From: Linnemannia schmuckeri
Lineage: Eukaryota; Mortierellomycota; Mortierellomycetes; Mortierellales; Mortierellaceae
DNA length: 64,000 bases
Assembly (NCBI GenBank): GCA_029449235.1
Contig: JANATG010000012.1
Location: forward strand, 1 to 64,000
Direction: 5' to 3'
Shown here one piece after another: positions 30,889-42,999 of this stretch (positions are counted from its first letter, which is position 1; each line of letters starts with the position of its first letter). A program made the translations under genes and the position numbers. Below the pieces are notes generated by a model. The model was not told where the DNA came from, made no database searches, and was given only the letters and a program-made list of their open reading frames with translations.

Positions 30889-32616
30889 TTACAGTCCTGA
30901 TAACGCCCGCATCACCAGTTCGTAGGTCGTAAAGGTCGCAGCAGCGGCAGGGACTGCACGGATAATGGTAGGCGAGAAGCCACGGAAGAAGGGCTTGATG
31001 CCGCCCTCACGGTACACCTGCTTGGCTGCATCAACAATATAGAATGCTCCCTTGGGAGGGTTGTTCTGGTTCTGGAACTGTTGGCAGGAGGAGTGCAATG
31101 AACAATCGTGTTTAGCAAACGGTGCAGGAGTTAATTGTGTATAAACAGAAAAGACTAATAAAAGAAACTTCCAAAATAACTTACCATGGACTTCAGCATG
31201 TCCAAGGGGTAGCAGGCAAACCAATAGGAAACTCCACCAGAGGCACCAGAGGCCATGAGGGAGAGGAGTCCGAGAGGGTAGGTAGCAGGGTTCTCACCCG
31301 CAGGGGTCAAGTATCTCTTCATACCCTCGAATCCAGCATAGAATCCAGCATAACCGGGGATCTCCCTGATAACAGTGATCCAGTATCCACGCATCAATCC
31401 ATGTCTGATGCCGTGCTCCTTGATCAATTGACGGGCACAGTCGACGGGGCCCGAGTAGCGGACAGTAGATCCTGCTCCGTATTGTGCCTGCATCTTGATC
31501 TTGAGCAACTCAACAGGCGAAGCAAGCACCGCGTTCACAATACCTATTCGTCCAAAACAAGAAGGTATGGAAGAAGAGAAAGAGAGATAGAAACAAGTTA
31601 TAGTTAAGATGGAAGACAAGGAAGACTCATAAGAACGTTGGTTTGGTTAAGTGGAGATACAAGATCGCTCAGAAAATGACCGTTTGACAGCCATGTCACC
31701 ATCTTTTCGAGATTGGCGCAATTGGCACAAAAAAAAAAAAAATTGAAAAAGTTGTGACCAACTAACGATCCAATGCTCAGCAGTTGACTTTCATTTCTTC
31801 CCTCCTCGGTACAAAATGCTGTTCCTCTTTTCTTGTTGCTATTTGTCATTATCACTCATTGTTCGCCTTGCTAATGAAAGTTACCTGCTCCTGCTCCTGC
31901 AATTCCAATCTGGGTGAGAGTCAATGGTCCACCGGGGTAGGGCTCCTGAATCTTCTTCAAGTTGGAATAGGCAGCGAACAACAAGGCGTTCACAGCAGCC
32001 ACTCCCACCAGTGGACTGGCCATGCCTACGTTTGCACATAATACAAAACAAATTATGTGATTAAGAAATCCAATCATCCCTCATTGCTCCTGTGTCAAAA
32101 GCGGGCCTGTAAGGAGGGTGAGAAGCATACCCTTGTAGAGTCCGAGGAAGCCTTCATTCTTGATAGTCTTGCGGAGGCAGTCCATGGGTCCAGTGAACCG
32201 ACCGTTGGGCCCCTCAATCTGCAGACGGGTCTTGATGGTATCCATAGGCTGTCCGACTGTCACTTGAGCCTAGTAATTGATGATAAGCCGAAGAGGACAT
32301 GATCAGAATATGGCGATGGAGCGTTGCGCAGGTGGATTCTCAATCAAAGTGGAAGAAAGTAAAAGTATCACGGCAGCATTCAATATATTTATCCTCGATG
32401 ATGATGTTGAGTGAGCATACCATTCCTCCGAGACTATTAAAGCGAACAAAAATAGAGCGAAGAAGAAAACAATTGGATGAGTAATCCGGGCTTGGTCAAG
32501 CTGAACAGACAAACAGTGTGTGAACATTCTGAGTGAGCACACGACAGGTGGTTGTACCTTCCGGCGACAAAGTCGTGCCAGGGAACAATTTCTTTTTGCT
32601 TGAGTTCGGCGGCCAT
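30889..32616 (-). CDS. Mitochondrial carrier (SLC25), carnitine/amino-acid-like subgroup
   Basis: Exons in coding order: 32616-32558, 32433-32421 (13 nt), 32269-32131, 32025-31885, 31543-31185, 31077-30889; 299 residues. Phases agree throughout. Three tandem repeats carry the signature cores QPMDTIKTR, SPVELLKIK and YPLDMLKSM. The 13-nt exon completes the GSLGGM motif before the first signature. REIPGYAGF in helix 4 and IIRAVPAAAATF in helix 6 resemble carnitine/acylcarnitine and ornithine-type carriers, so a cationic or zwitterionic amino-acid-like substrate in the inner membrane is inferred, not shown. It shares an 890-bp divergent promoter region with the SPX-SerB gene. Confidence 0.9.
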
Positions 32617-33506
32617 TATGAAGGAGAAGAGAGAGAGGGAGGAGAGGAGTGGGGAGGAAAGAAAGGATGGATGGTGAATGAGTGAATGAATGAATGGACA
32701 AGGAAAGAAAGAATGTGAACGGACAGTCTTTACTTTTCTGTACCTGACGACCGTTCGCGTGTATTTTGTTTCATGCGCTCGAGTGACTGCGAATGGCGTC
32801 AACCCAACAAGCGAGATCCACTCTCTGCCCGCTCAAAGTGCACTGGACTACAATTGTAGGGCTTGATAGATATGATATCAACAGTTGCCTTTCCATGTGT
32901 GAGAGCAGTTGTTCTCTATTTAATTGAATCGACGGGTAAGCTAGACGCGGTGCAACATTGTTCTCTAGGCAAGAAGTAGAAAAAAGCCATGATGAGCTTG
33001 CAGAGACTGTTCTTTTTATCATATGGGAGCATTGGTTTACCGATGCACTGGCGAGCGCCTGGACTCATTATCCTTCCTTCTTACTCCCCTCTCTCTCCGA
33101 TGAAATACATACATTTTCCCAGCTGTGACACATCGTTTTCAGTGTACGTTATCTGTGCCCAGTCGGATCTGCGTGCTAGCCCCGTGTAAAATCCATTGGC
33201 CAATTTGATAAGGACCCAATACCCTTCTTACCCCGCACCTCTTTTGGTAAACAATCAACAATCAATCCCAAGCGGAAAAGTTAACTTTTCCCGTCCTTCA
33301 TAAGTCCTTTTTCTCTTTCTTCGTCTACTTCTCCTCCTCCTCCTTTCTTCTTTTTACTCTTCCTTCTTCGCTTCACCACCTCACACTCCCTCTCTCCTCC
33401 CCTTCTCCTTCTCCTCCTCCTCCCCTCTTCCCCTCATTCCTTAAAAGTAGAGATCCCTCATACCTTTCTTCATTAACATTCCCGTTCATTCCTCTTCACA
33501 TTCACA
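32617..33506. promoter_or_regulatory. Divergent promoter region: mitochondrial carrier and SPX-SerB
   Basis: No gene seen in 890 bp. The right half is strongly C/T-rich (33296-33490), as a 5' leader might be. A perfect 18-bp palindrome lies at 33274-33291. I saw no CACGTG or CACGTT Pho4-type site close to the SPX start. Confidence 0.55.
33274..33291. promoter_or_regulatory. Perfect 18-bp palindrome upstream of SPX-SerB
   Basis: GGAAAAGTTAACTTTTCC is its own reverse complement. It lies 216 bp before the SPX-SerB ATG and could bind a dimeric regulator. No binding protein is known to me for this site. Confidence 0.5.
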
Positions 33507-36155
33507 ATGAAGTACGGAAACTACCTCAAGGAGAGGAAGCAGCAGCTGCCTGAGGACTGGCAAAAGGTCTTTGTCGACTACGACGTCCTCAAGACATTCA
33601 TCAAGGTCCATATCGCCCCCGCCTGTCTCAAGCCAAGTATCGCCCACCAACAGGCCCACCCCGCCTCCACCGACTCTTCGACACTCGGTTCAAATCCCTA
33701 TAACACCTCTCAGGTCCCTCACCTCCAACCCTCACCCCTCATTGAAGGTACTACCTCTGCCTCCACAGTTGCTGCCCACGAGGACCTTAATGCCTTCTCG
33801 GCTATGATCGCCTCCAGGCTGACGATCCTCCAGACCAAGGTGCCTGAGTTCTTGGCCTTGCTCGATCAACAGGTCGGAGACGTCTCGACCTTCACTACCC
33901 TCCAGACCCGCAGGATCTATGAAGCTTACGGAGCCTTCCAGGGCGGTCAGGTCGGATTGGGCCTTGCCTCTTCGACCAACGACAGCAGATTGGCTCAAGC
34001 AACAGAAAATGGGATTGCTGCTTCTACGACTAATTCCACAGAGCCGGCTTCGTTGGAGACGCTATTGCAGTCGGTCATCAAGCTGGAAAAGTATATCTTC
34101 TTGAACTACACGGGTATTGTCAAGATTATCAAGAAGATGGATCGTCATGCCGGTCTGAGCATCAGTGAAGCCTACCTAGGTCGCGTCTGGAAGTTGCCCT
34201 TTGCCAGGGCGGAGCAGCTGAGCACGCTCAAGAAGGAGCTCATGGAGAAGCTGAGCGGTGTCGGTGTCATGATCAAGACCAACAACACCGGTTCTGCTCA
34301 AGTTGACAGCGCCCTCTCACGGTCATGTAGGTCTTTCTTGCCTTTTTGTTTGTTTTTTTACTTTTTTTGCTTTTTCATGGTGTTTGCATGATACATCGGC
34401 AGTCCAAGAAAAGAAAAGAGAAAAAGGAGCTGACAGAAAAAAAGATAAACAGGCTGAGTGTGTTGGGACCCAGACGCATCCGAGATTGGGCACCCTCTAT
34501 TTTCCATTTTACATTTCTTTTCCTTTTCTTACTTTTTGCTTGTGATGACTCTTACTTTGGACCTGCACCAAACACGCGAGAGCACTTCTTTAATTTTTGT
34601 CATGAATCTTCCGCCCAATACCAAGAAGTCACTAACAAATAATTCTCCGCTTCTTTGGCCCTTTTTTCACAATCCTACATGAGATAGTCGAGTCGCCGTT
34701 TTCGCCCCTGACGCTCAACTTCAAGTCAGACTCGCCCGTGATGATGTGGCGTCCTACCGCTCTGGCCCCCACAGAAAAGACCTGGTTCCCCCCAGCAGCG
34801 CTCTTACCCCACCAACGCGTCCTGATCTCCATGTCCGGTCCACACGGAACCGACATTATTGGAACTCTCTTGGAATGTGCGGCCAAGTATCAGTGTGAGG
34901 TTGAGGATTTCTCTTTTGCCCGTCTCTACCACAATGTCACTTTTGCAATCCTGATCACCATCAAGAACGACGACATGGATATCTTCAAGGATCTTGCCAC
35001 AGCTGCCAAGCGATGGGATGCAACGTTGACGTTTGATATTCTGGACTCGCTCAAGAAGGATCCTCATTTCGGAAACTATGTCCCCGGATCGTTGGAGGAT
35101 GCGCCTTATGAGGGTCGATCCAAGTACACGGCTACAGTGCTCTGTCAACATGGGCTTACGTCTGCTTTCCTCTCGGACTGGACGCACCTCTTGCTGATTA
35201 ACAAGATCTCGGTTGAGAAGATGGTCCGTCTTAACGAAGGCCAGCTTGCCTGTGCTGATTACAAGTTGTCGATCCCTGCCAGTTTGAACATGGACAAGTT
35301 TAGGGAGTCGCTCTTCCAGCTTAGTGCGGATCATGGAACTGATGTTGCGTTGCAGCCTTATGATGTCTTCCGTAAGCATAAGCGCTTGGTCGTCTTTGAT
35401 ATGGATTCGACACTCATCCAACAGGAGGTCATTGACGAGATTGCCCGCCACGCCGGTGTCATGGAGAAAGTCTCCGTAAGTCCTTTCTCTCTCTCTCTCT
35501 CTTTCCGCTATCTATGTTACGTTTTGTTCTTGTCAATGATTTTGTCCAACAACTCACACCACTGCCCTTCCTTTCTCACGAACAGGAAATCACGGAGGCG
35601 GCAATGAACGGAGAAATCGATTTCAAAGAATCCCTCAAACGCCGCGTGGCCCTACTGAAGGGCACCCCCGTCACCGTCCTCGACACTGTCCGGGAACAAC
35701 TGACCTTCACCGAGGACGCCCTTTACCTCTGCAAGGCCCTCAAGAAGATCGGTTTCAAACTCGCCGTCATTTCAGGAGGCTTCATGCCCCTCGCCCTCCA
35801 CGTCAAGAACATCCTCGGATTGGATTACGCATTCGCCAACCAGCTCAAGGTCTCTCCCGATGGGTTGTATCTCACCGGCGAGACTGTGGGTCCTGTCGTC
35901 TCGGGTGAGAGGAAGGCCGAGTTGTTGGAAGTCATTGCTCAGGCAGAGTCGGTCACGTTGGATCAGGTTATTGCTGTAGGAGATGGTGCAAATGATTTGT
36001 GGATGTTGGCCAAGGCTGGGTTGGGGATTGCGTTTAATGCCAAGCCTAGAGTCCAGCAGAGGGCAAGGACGAGGATTAATCAAAAGTCGCTCAAGTACGT
36101 TCTTTACTTGCTTGGGTATGAAGATGCTGAGATCCGACAGCTCGCCAATTCGTAA
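33507..36155 (+). CDS. SPX-ACT-ACT-phosphoserine phosphatase fusion protein
   Basis: Exons 33507-34326, 34688-35475 and 35586-36155; 725 residues. The SPX domain (about 1-255) opens MKYGNYLKERK...DYDVLKTFIK and has the diagnostic LNYTGIVKIIKKMDRH helix, whose lysines bind inositol (pyro)phosphates in known SPX proteins. Two ACT-like folds follow (about 300-495; HQRVLISMSGPHGTD and YTATVLCQHG). The HAD phosphatase has motif I DMDST (about 511-515), SGGF (about 598) and VGDGAND (about 666). This back half matches the ACT-ACT-SerB layout of mycobacterial SerB2, which makes L-serine from phosphoserine. Intron 1 (361 nt, GTAGGT...ATAG, branch-like CACTAAC at 34630) joins the halves in a matching phase. 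If it is not spliced, these are two genes and the phosphatase would start at 34741. Intron 2 contains a CT repeat. Confidence 0.8.
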
Positions 36156-36369
36156 AGTGGAACGTCGATGGGCAATCCCTCTCCGTTTCATTATTTATTC
36201 TTCCTTTTTTTACACAAGATAGACACCAAACCAACAACAAAAAAAAAATGTACATTTTTCACTCATTCATTCAACACATAACAAAACCACACGCTCATCA
36301 TCGAAATACTGCAAAATTGAAGGAAGCTGTTTAATCTAGCATTAATGTAAAAATAATAATGTTACATCT

Positions 36370-39300
36370 TCAGAGACGACGCCTGGCCTGAGGTGGCTCG
36401 TTCTCGTCAGAATCAAGGTAATCGTACTCGTACGCATCAAAGAACTGCTCGCTCTCATCATCGCTCACTCCGCCTCCACCTCCTCCTGCCACGAAGTCGT
36501 TCCTGTGGTTGCTGCCAGTGGGGGCTGGTCCGAACCGAGACGTCGGAATCGTCGAGGACGACGATGAAGTGGATCCATTCTTGCCCTTGCCAGCACGAGA
36601 TGTCGCCGTCGCTTTAGCCTTCGCCTTGGCTCTGCTCGAGGTCGATGAAGTAGACTGCTGATCCGCCGCATACCGCTGCATCTCTGCCATGAACGCCGTA
36701 GCACTTCTCGCGTCGCCATCATAATAAGCGCTCACATCATCGTCCAAACTGTCGTAGTTCGTCCCATGTCCATACCCACCATCATCCAGATCATCTAGGT
36801 CGATTGCACTGTCGTCGATGAAATCGTCATCGAAATCGTACCCGTCTGGAGAATCCTTATTCTTGCTGCTCTTAGCTTTTCCAGTAGCAGTAGTCTTGGC
36901 TTTCGCTCGAGACTTTATCGCTGCCGCAAGTGGTGCCGATGTTGCCGTCGTCGAGTCATCCTTCCTGGCTCGCTTCTTGGTTGCTGGCGCTGCTGCCCTT
37001 GCTGACTCCTTTGTACTCTACTCGAAAAAAAGTGCGAGAACATTACAATCAGTAACCAGCTCCAAATAACAACTCATCCAATCTATGCGTTACAATAAAA
37101 AAAACTTACACCAGAGGCAAAGGGCATATCGATCTTGGTTGCGCCATTGACAACACCGCAGGCCTCACGTCCAATATAGACATAGTTGTGGAAACCTTGC
37201 CCTTGGAGCTCACAACGCTCCTCAAGAACTCTCTTGGACACCAGCAAGCGCCCCAACCGCTCAGCATCCGTCCGATTCCAGCTCTTGCCAAGCCCGAACC
37301 CCTCGAGCCTGTCATGACCATCATTTATGATCCTCTTCAATTTAGCGCCTCGGAATAAATCAACAAAGTAGTTGAGCGTGTATCGATTGATCACATGCGA
37401 TGACTGGTAGTTCATGAGGTTCATCCTGGTCGACGGGTGCTCGTTGTAGACAAGCCTGCGAACATACCCCACCATCGCTTTGGCCTCCGTCGACACGTCC
37501 TTGACATCAAACTTTTGACCCCGTCGACAGTTATCGCAAGTATTGGCACAGGAAGCCGGCGAAAAGACCTCGTCGAAATAACTCAGCACCTGCTGGCGAC
37601 GGCAATCCGTCTTATTCTCACAGTACATAATCATCTGCTGGAGATTGTCTTTCTGCCGCTGCTTCTGCTCACGGTTGCCGTCCCCCTTATCGATCATAAA
37701 CTCAATAATCTTTCTGTCCTTGTAAGTGTAGAACAGGATACATTGCGCGTTCAGACCATCGCGTCCAGCTCGTCCTGTTTCCTGATAGTATCCTTCGAGC
37801 GACTGCGGGAGCGAGTGGTGAATGACATACCGAACGTTAGCCTTGTCAATACCCATCCCAAAGGCGACCGTCGCAACAATGATCTTTGTTCCACCTTCCT
37901 GCCATGACTTTTGAATCGCTATTCGGTCCAACTTGTCAAGTCCTGCATGGTAGTGTTGCGCGCTCAATCTGAACTCGTTCCTCAATTTGTCCGCCATCTC
38001 CTCACAGGCTCGTTTGCTGGTACAGTAGATGATCCCACACTCACCCGGGAAAGATGCGGTGATAAAGGCATGGATGTCGGCATAAACCAGGGGTGTCTTG
38101 GGGCGGACCTCGTAATATAGATTCCGACGATTGAAGGACTGCTTCAGGACAAGGCAGTTGTGCATCCCAAGGTTGGTCAAGATATCCTGCTGGACCTTGG
38201 CGTTGGCTGTAGCCGTCAATGCCATGAGCGGTACGCCTGGATAGTTGAACTTGAGCTGGCTGAGCAACTTGTAGTCTGGTCGAAAGTCGTGTCCCCACTG
38301 ACTCAGACAATGAGCCTCGTCAATAACAAATCGAGCGAGCAGTCTACGCCTGTGCAGTTTCTGCAGAGCGCTCTGAGCCTGTCCGCTCTTGGATAACATC
38401 TCTGGTGTCATGTAGACCAGCTTTGTCATGATCGATTCGGCTTCGAGCTGATCAAAGACAAACCGCCTCATTGTCGCATCCAGATCACCGTGAAGAATCA
38501 CCGTAGGGACACCTTTGTTGACAAGATGCATCGCCTGGTCGTGCATCAAACTGAGCAAGGGCGAAATGACGACGGTAACTCCGGTTTGGTCATTCGCGGT
38601 GCCACTCCCGACCGTTGCTGGAAGCTGATAACACAGGCTTTTGCCACCACCTGTCGGCATCAACACAAAGACGTCCTTCTTGGCAAGAGTCGCATTGATG
38701 GCCGCCAGTTGGTTTGGGCGGAATTCCTTGAGGCGGAAGATTTCCCGTAACGCTGCGTTCACTCTGCCGGTCCATGGATAGACTGTTGTGTCCTTTTGGG
38801 CTGGAGATTGGGATCGCTGACTACTGGGGCCAAACGAGGTGGTACTGGGACGGCTCCAAGGGTTATTTGAAGTTGATCCGACAGGTTGGTAAGAAGTTGT
38901 GCTCGAGAACTGGTATGGGTTCTTGCTGCCGTCGTTGGTAATACTACCAAAGTCGGTGTTGCTGTTTCCGTAAGCACTGGTATGATTGGAGGCGTAGGGA
39001 TTTGTCAACTCTGGATACACTTGAGGGTTGCGAGGGGTTGCGGGGGTCGAGGAGAAAAGCAAAGTTGAGGTTGGGTTGGCAGGTCTTGTGGAGGCGCCCT
39101 TGGCGTTCAGCATAGGTTTGAGTCTGTTGATACGTTCATTCATGGCCTTCCACTCTTTCCGCAAGTCGTCAACGTCCATATCCGCCTCCTCTCTGTCCAT
39201 AATCTCGTTGGCGAGCCGCTTCTTCTCATCCATTGCCGTCTGCAGCATAACCTGAAGCTCCTCGACTGAGGCATCATCGTCCACATCAGTCGTGCTTGTT

Positions 39301-40306
39301 CGAGCCTCTACTCGCCTGGATGGTTCCTGCTGAGGACTCGTCCGCGGTTTGTTGCTTGCAGGAGCCTAGAAAGTGCGATTAATTTGTTAGTAAATAATTT
39401 CTTATTGCAGAACCTCGTTGTGATTATAGGCGTAAAGGCAGGAAGAGTACCTTCAAGTTGGACTCGGCTTCCTCAATCTCTCGCAGAGCTGCGAGGTCCT
39501 CTACAAAGTCATCGTCGTCCAGAACAAAAGTTGATTCCACAGGTGCAGGAGAGTTCCGATTGACAGGTGATTCGTTTCTAGCCAAGTAGGGTCCAGAGTT
39601 GGCGTTGTTGTTGTTGGGGCGGGGAGCCCTCAACGACGGTGCAGTCGAAGTTTTAAAGGATGTATCGTTACTGGTTCCACTACCACTGCTGCCTCCATCA
39701 AAGTTATTGTTGGCTGTTGTTGTCGTTCGACTGTTGAAAATACTGCCACTACTGCTACCACTAATGTTGTTGTTGTTATAGGTTGTTGTTGAGGTTGCTA
39801 AAGATTCCTGCATAGTAGGGCGACTAGATCCACCCCATGCCGTTGGAGTTGGCTTGGGCAACTCGGCAGTAGTTCCTGTAGTTCCTGGATTCCTGGAGCC
39901 AAAGTTAGAGACCTACACTCACACACAAATAAATTTAGCTCGTATTAGTGATTTGATTCTACGCGCCACTAATTCAAAAACGTAAACAAACAAATAGGAA
40001 CACACAAAGTCATTCCTAGAAATGCATATGTACCTGTCGCGTCAGTGGTACGGAAGTCTTGTCAAAAGAGGCGGTTGTTGCAGGAGCAACAGTATGCTTG
40101 GAGCGGATACCAAAGCTGTAAGTCAATGGTGGGTCCATGGCGACGAGTTCCATGCTACCAGTTGCTCCTCCAGGCGGGTTGTTTTCTTTTCCACTGCGCC
40201 CTCTTGCTCCTGGTGCACGAAGACTAGTAATGGCCGGGAACTTCTCAGCGACTGCCTTTCTCATCTCATCGAGATTGTTGGCCGGTGGCCGTGAGCGGAG
40301 CGCCAT
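36370..40306 (-). CDS. RecQ-family DNA helicase, BLM/Sgs1-like
   Basis: Exons in coding order: 40306-40034, 39912-39451, 39365-37110, 37017-36370; 1212 residues, all introns phase 0. A long disordered N-terminus (Asn/Ser/Thr-rich, about 90-245, then acidic coiled segments) precedes the helicase core. FRPNQLAAI is motif 0, PTGGGKS (about 475-482) Walker A and DEAHCLSQWGHDFR (about 593) Walker B. The second RecA lobe contains TGRAGRDG. The RecQ zinc cysteines (CENKTDC...CANTCDNC, about 825-860) and an RQC winged-helix region follow. I do not see an HRDC domain; instead there is a Lys/Arg/Asp-rich tail ending YLDSDENEPP. It would unwind recombination intermediates in the nucleus. It is divergent from SEC61 and convergent with SPX-SerB (214 bp). 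Confidence 0.93.
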
Positions 40307-40829
40307 GGTTGTGTGGATTTTTTTCGGGCCACTTGAATTCGTAGGCGGAAGCGGTGGGGGGATCAGGAAGTGTCAAAAAATAAAGGAATGGAAGAAGAGC
40401 CGCCGCCACCAATAAGTGCAGTTCCCACAGACGAGGAAGCCCTTTTCCAGCAAAGGAATGACGTCACCATTTTTTTTTTGAATAATTATCGCTCTGCATT
40501 CGTTCCATATTGCTCGATGCTCTCGCGAGGTGAGAGCCAAAAAAGAGTTCAAACAGTGGCTCGCTCTGATTGGTCGCTGATGGTAGCCCGCCCAGTCGAC
40601 CACTCAGGCGTCTCCAAATCCAGCGCGAGAATCAACAGCAAAGAGAGGGGCAAGGGAAAAAAACGAAATCGAACAAAATCCGCGTCTGTCGCACACGGTA
40701 CGTCGAGTAATATATTTGGGTCTTCTGCGTCCTTCTCTGCCTTTCTTTTCTTCTTTTTCTTCATCATCCTCATCTTCACACCCCCACTCCCACTCCCTCC
40801 CCTCCTCCCTCCTCCCCGTCTTGCCTACC
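40307..40829. promoter_or_regulatory. Bidirectional promoter between RecQ helicase and SEC61
   Basis: 523 bp separate the two start codons. A perfect palindrome TGACGTCA lies at 40459-40466, and an ATTGG (reverse CCAAT) lies near 40568. TGACGTCA is a CRE/ATF-type site, and bZIP factors of the unfolded-protein response bind related sequences, so control of SEC61 through it is a reasonable inference. A C/T-rich leader lies before 40830. Confidence 0.5.
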
Positions 40830-42999
40830 ATGGCTGGTTGTAAGTTATCCTCTCTTTCTCACTCATATCACTCTCCTCCTTTCACACTCACTATCAGCAT
40901 ACACAAAAGGATATTCAGAAAGCTTATCGCTGGCCTGATCACTGATCCGCCCGTCCTCATCTGAGTCTCGCCATGGCCAATACCTCGAAAAATGGAGCGC
41001 AACTCGACCAAGACAGCCAAACAGGACAAGGAACAACTCTTAATGATATACACGCAGGATACTTACTACGGGAACGAAGGAGAACCACTCCTACCTCGAG
41101 ACTCTGGATGAACACGTCATAACGAAGAGGCTGCTCCTTCATCTGACACTTCTCTTCCACTTTTCACGTTCATCTGAAAAACAGGATGTACAACTCATCT
41201 AACCCTTTGGACTTTTCTTTCTCGATTCTTTCTGATAGTCCGCTTCCTGCATTTGATCAGGCCTTTCATGGCCGTCCTGCCCGAGATTGCTGCTCCTGAG
41301 CGCAAGGTATGTCTTCTAGACTGGCACTCTCTTAACTCGTGTGGACTCTCTGGCTGTCGATCGATCTAATACGCGCTTTCAAACACATGATTCGGCTCTG
41401 TATGAACGAGTGTATGAAAACTACTGTGCTGAGAGGCTGGATCTGCGTATACTCAACGGCTTCTTCTCTACCCTTGACTCTTGGATCATAATAGATCCCC
41501 TTCCGTCAAAAGGTTCTCTGGACTGCCGTCACTCTGTTCATCTTCTTGGTCTGCTCGCAGGTCCCCTTGTACGGAATTATGTCCTCAGATTCTTCTGATC
41601 CCCTCTACTGGATGCGTGCCATTCTCGCCTCCAACCGTGGAACCTTGATGGAGCTCGGTATCACCCCTATTGTCACCTCCGGCATGTTCATGCAATTGTT
41701 GGCCGGTGCCAACTTGATCGAGGTCGACTACAGTCTCAAGGAGGATCGTTCCCTCTTCAACGGTGCTCAAAAGTGTAAGTCAGGCTTCTCTTGTACTTAT
41801 TACAGAAGTGCTATTTCTTTTTGCTCTGCTTTCTCCTTGATCGATCCCTTTATTCTCCAAACCCCTTTGTTTTCTGTTATTGTGCCTACTTTCTAACCCT
41901 CCCTCATTATCCTCCATCAAATGACGTAGTGTTTGCTGTTTTGATTGCTTTCGGTCAGGCTACTGTCTCGGTTATGAACGGATTGTACGGTCGTCCCTCT
42001 GATTTGGGTGCTGGTATTTGCTTGCTCTTGATCCTCCAGTTGGTTGTTGCCGGTGTCATCGTTGTTCTCCTGGATGAGCTCTTGCAGAAGGGTTACGGTT
42101 TGGGATCTGGTATCTCTCTCTTCATCGCCACCAACGTCTGCGAGACCATCCTCTGGAAGGCTCTCAGCCCCACCACCTACAACGTCGGCAATGGACCCGA
42201 GTTTGAGGGTGCTTTGATCGCTCTCTTCCACTTGCTCTTCACCCGCTCCAACAAGTCCCGTGCCTTGAAGGAGGCCTTCTACCGCCAGAACCTCCCCAAC
42301 GTCATGAACTTGTTGGCCACCGTTCTCGTCTTTGGCATTGTCATCTACCTCCAGGGTTTCCGTGTTGAGCTCCCCGTCAAGTCTTCCCGTTTCCGTGGCC
42401 AACGTGGTACCTATCCCATCAAGTTGTTCTACACCTCCAACATGCCCATCATGCTGCAGTCTGCCTTGACCTCCAACATGTTCATGGTCTCCCAGATGGT
42501 CTTCAACCGCTTCCCCGAGAACATCCTCGTCCGCATCCTCGGAACCTGGACTCCTTACCAGGGCACCAACCAGATGATCGCCTCCGGTGGACTCGCCTAC
42601 TACATGTCCCCCCCTCATAGCATCACCGAGGCCCTCTTGGACCCTATCCACACCGTCGTCTACATCACCTTCATGTTGACTGCCTGCGCTCTCTTGTCCA
42701 AGACCTGGATCGAGATCTCTGGCTCCTCCCCCCGCGATGTTGCCAAACAGCTTAAGGACCAGAACATGGTCATGGCCGGCCATCGTGATGCCTCCATGTA
42801 CAAGGAGTTGAAGCGTGTCATCCCCACCGCTGCCGCCTTTGGTGGTGCCGTCTTGGGTGCCGTTTCTGTCTTTGCCGATCTCATTGGCGCCATTGGCTCC
42901 GGTACCGGTATCTTGTTGTGCACCACCATCATCTACCAGTACTGGGAGATGTTTGTTAAGGAGAGCATCGAGAACTCTGGTGATGCTCTTGCTTTCTAA
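40830..42999 (+). CDS. SEC61: Sec61 complex alpha subunit (ER protein-conducting channel)
   Basis: Exons 40830-40839 (10 nt), 41239-41306, 41495-41774 and 41930-42999; 475 residues, the normal length. The start ATG in TACCATGGCTGG gives MAGF, and exon 2 continues RFLHLIRPFMAVLPEIAAPERK. The plug and pore regions are conserved (GIMSSDSSDPLYWMR, ILASNRGTLMELGI, GQATVSVMNGLYG), as are the ten membrane segments and the cytosolic loops (RGTYPIKLFYTSNMPI). It forms the translocation channel with the gamma and beta subunits. The first coding exon is only ten bases, so the true start would be missed without splicing. The other frame at 41341-41598 is intron plus part of exon 3. Confidence 0.97.

Noticed and set aside
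33507..34391. SPX ORF as a stand-alone 294-residue protein
   Set aside because: Its last ~20 residues are Phe/Leu-rich translation of a T-rich intron after a GTAGGT donor; the phase-matched join to the phosphatase is better supported.
41917..42783. 288-codon minus-strand frame in SEC61
   Set aside because: Shadow of SEC61 exon 4; Asp/Glu/Gly-rich composition is typical of the reverse of a membrane-protein gene.
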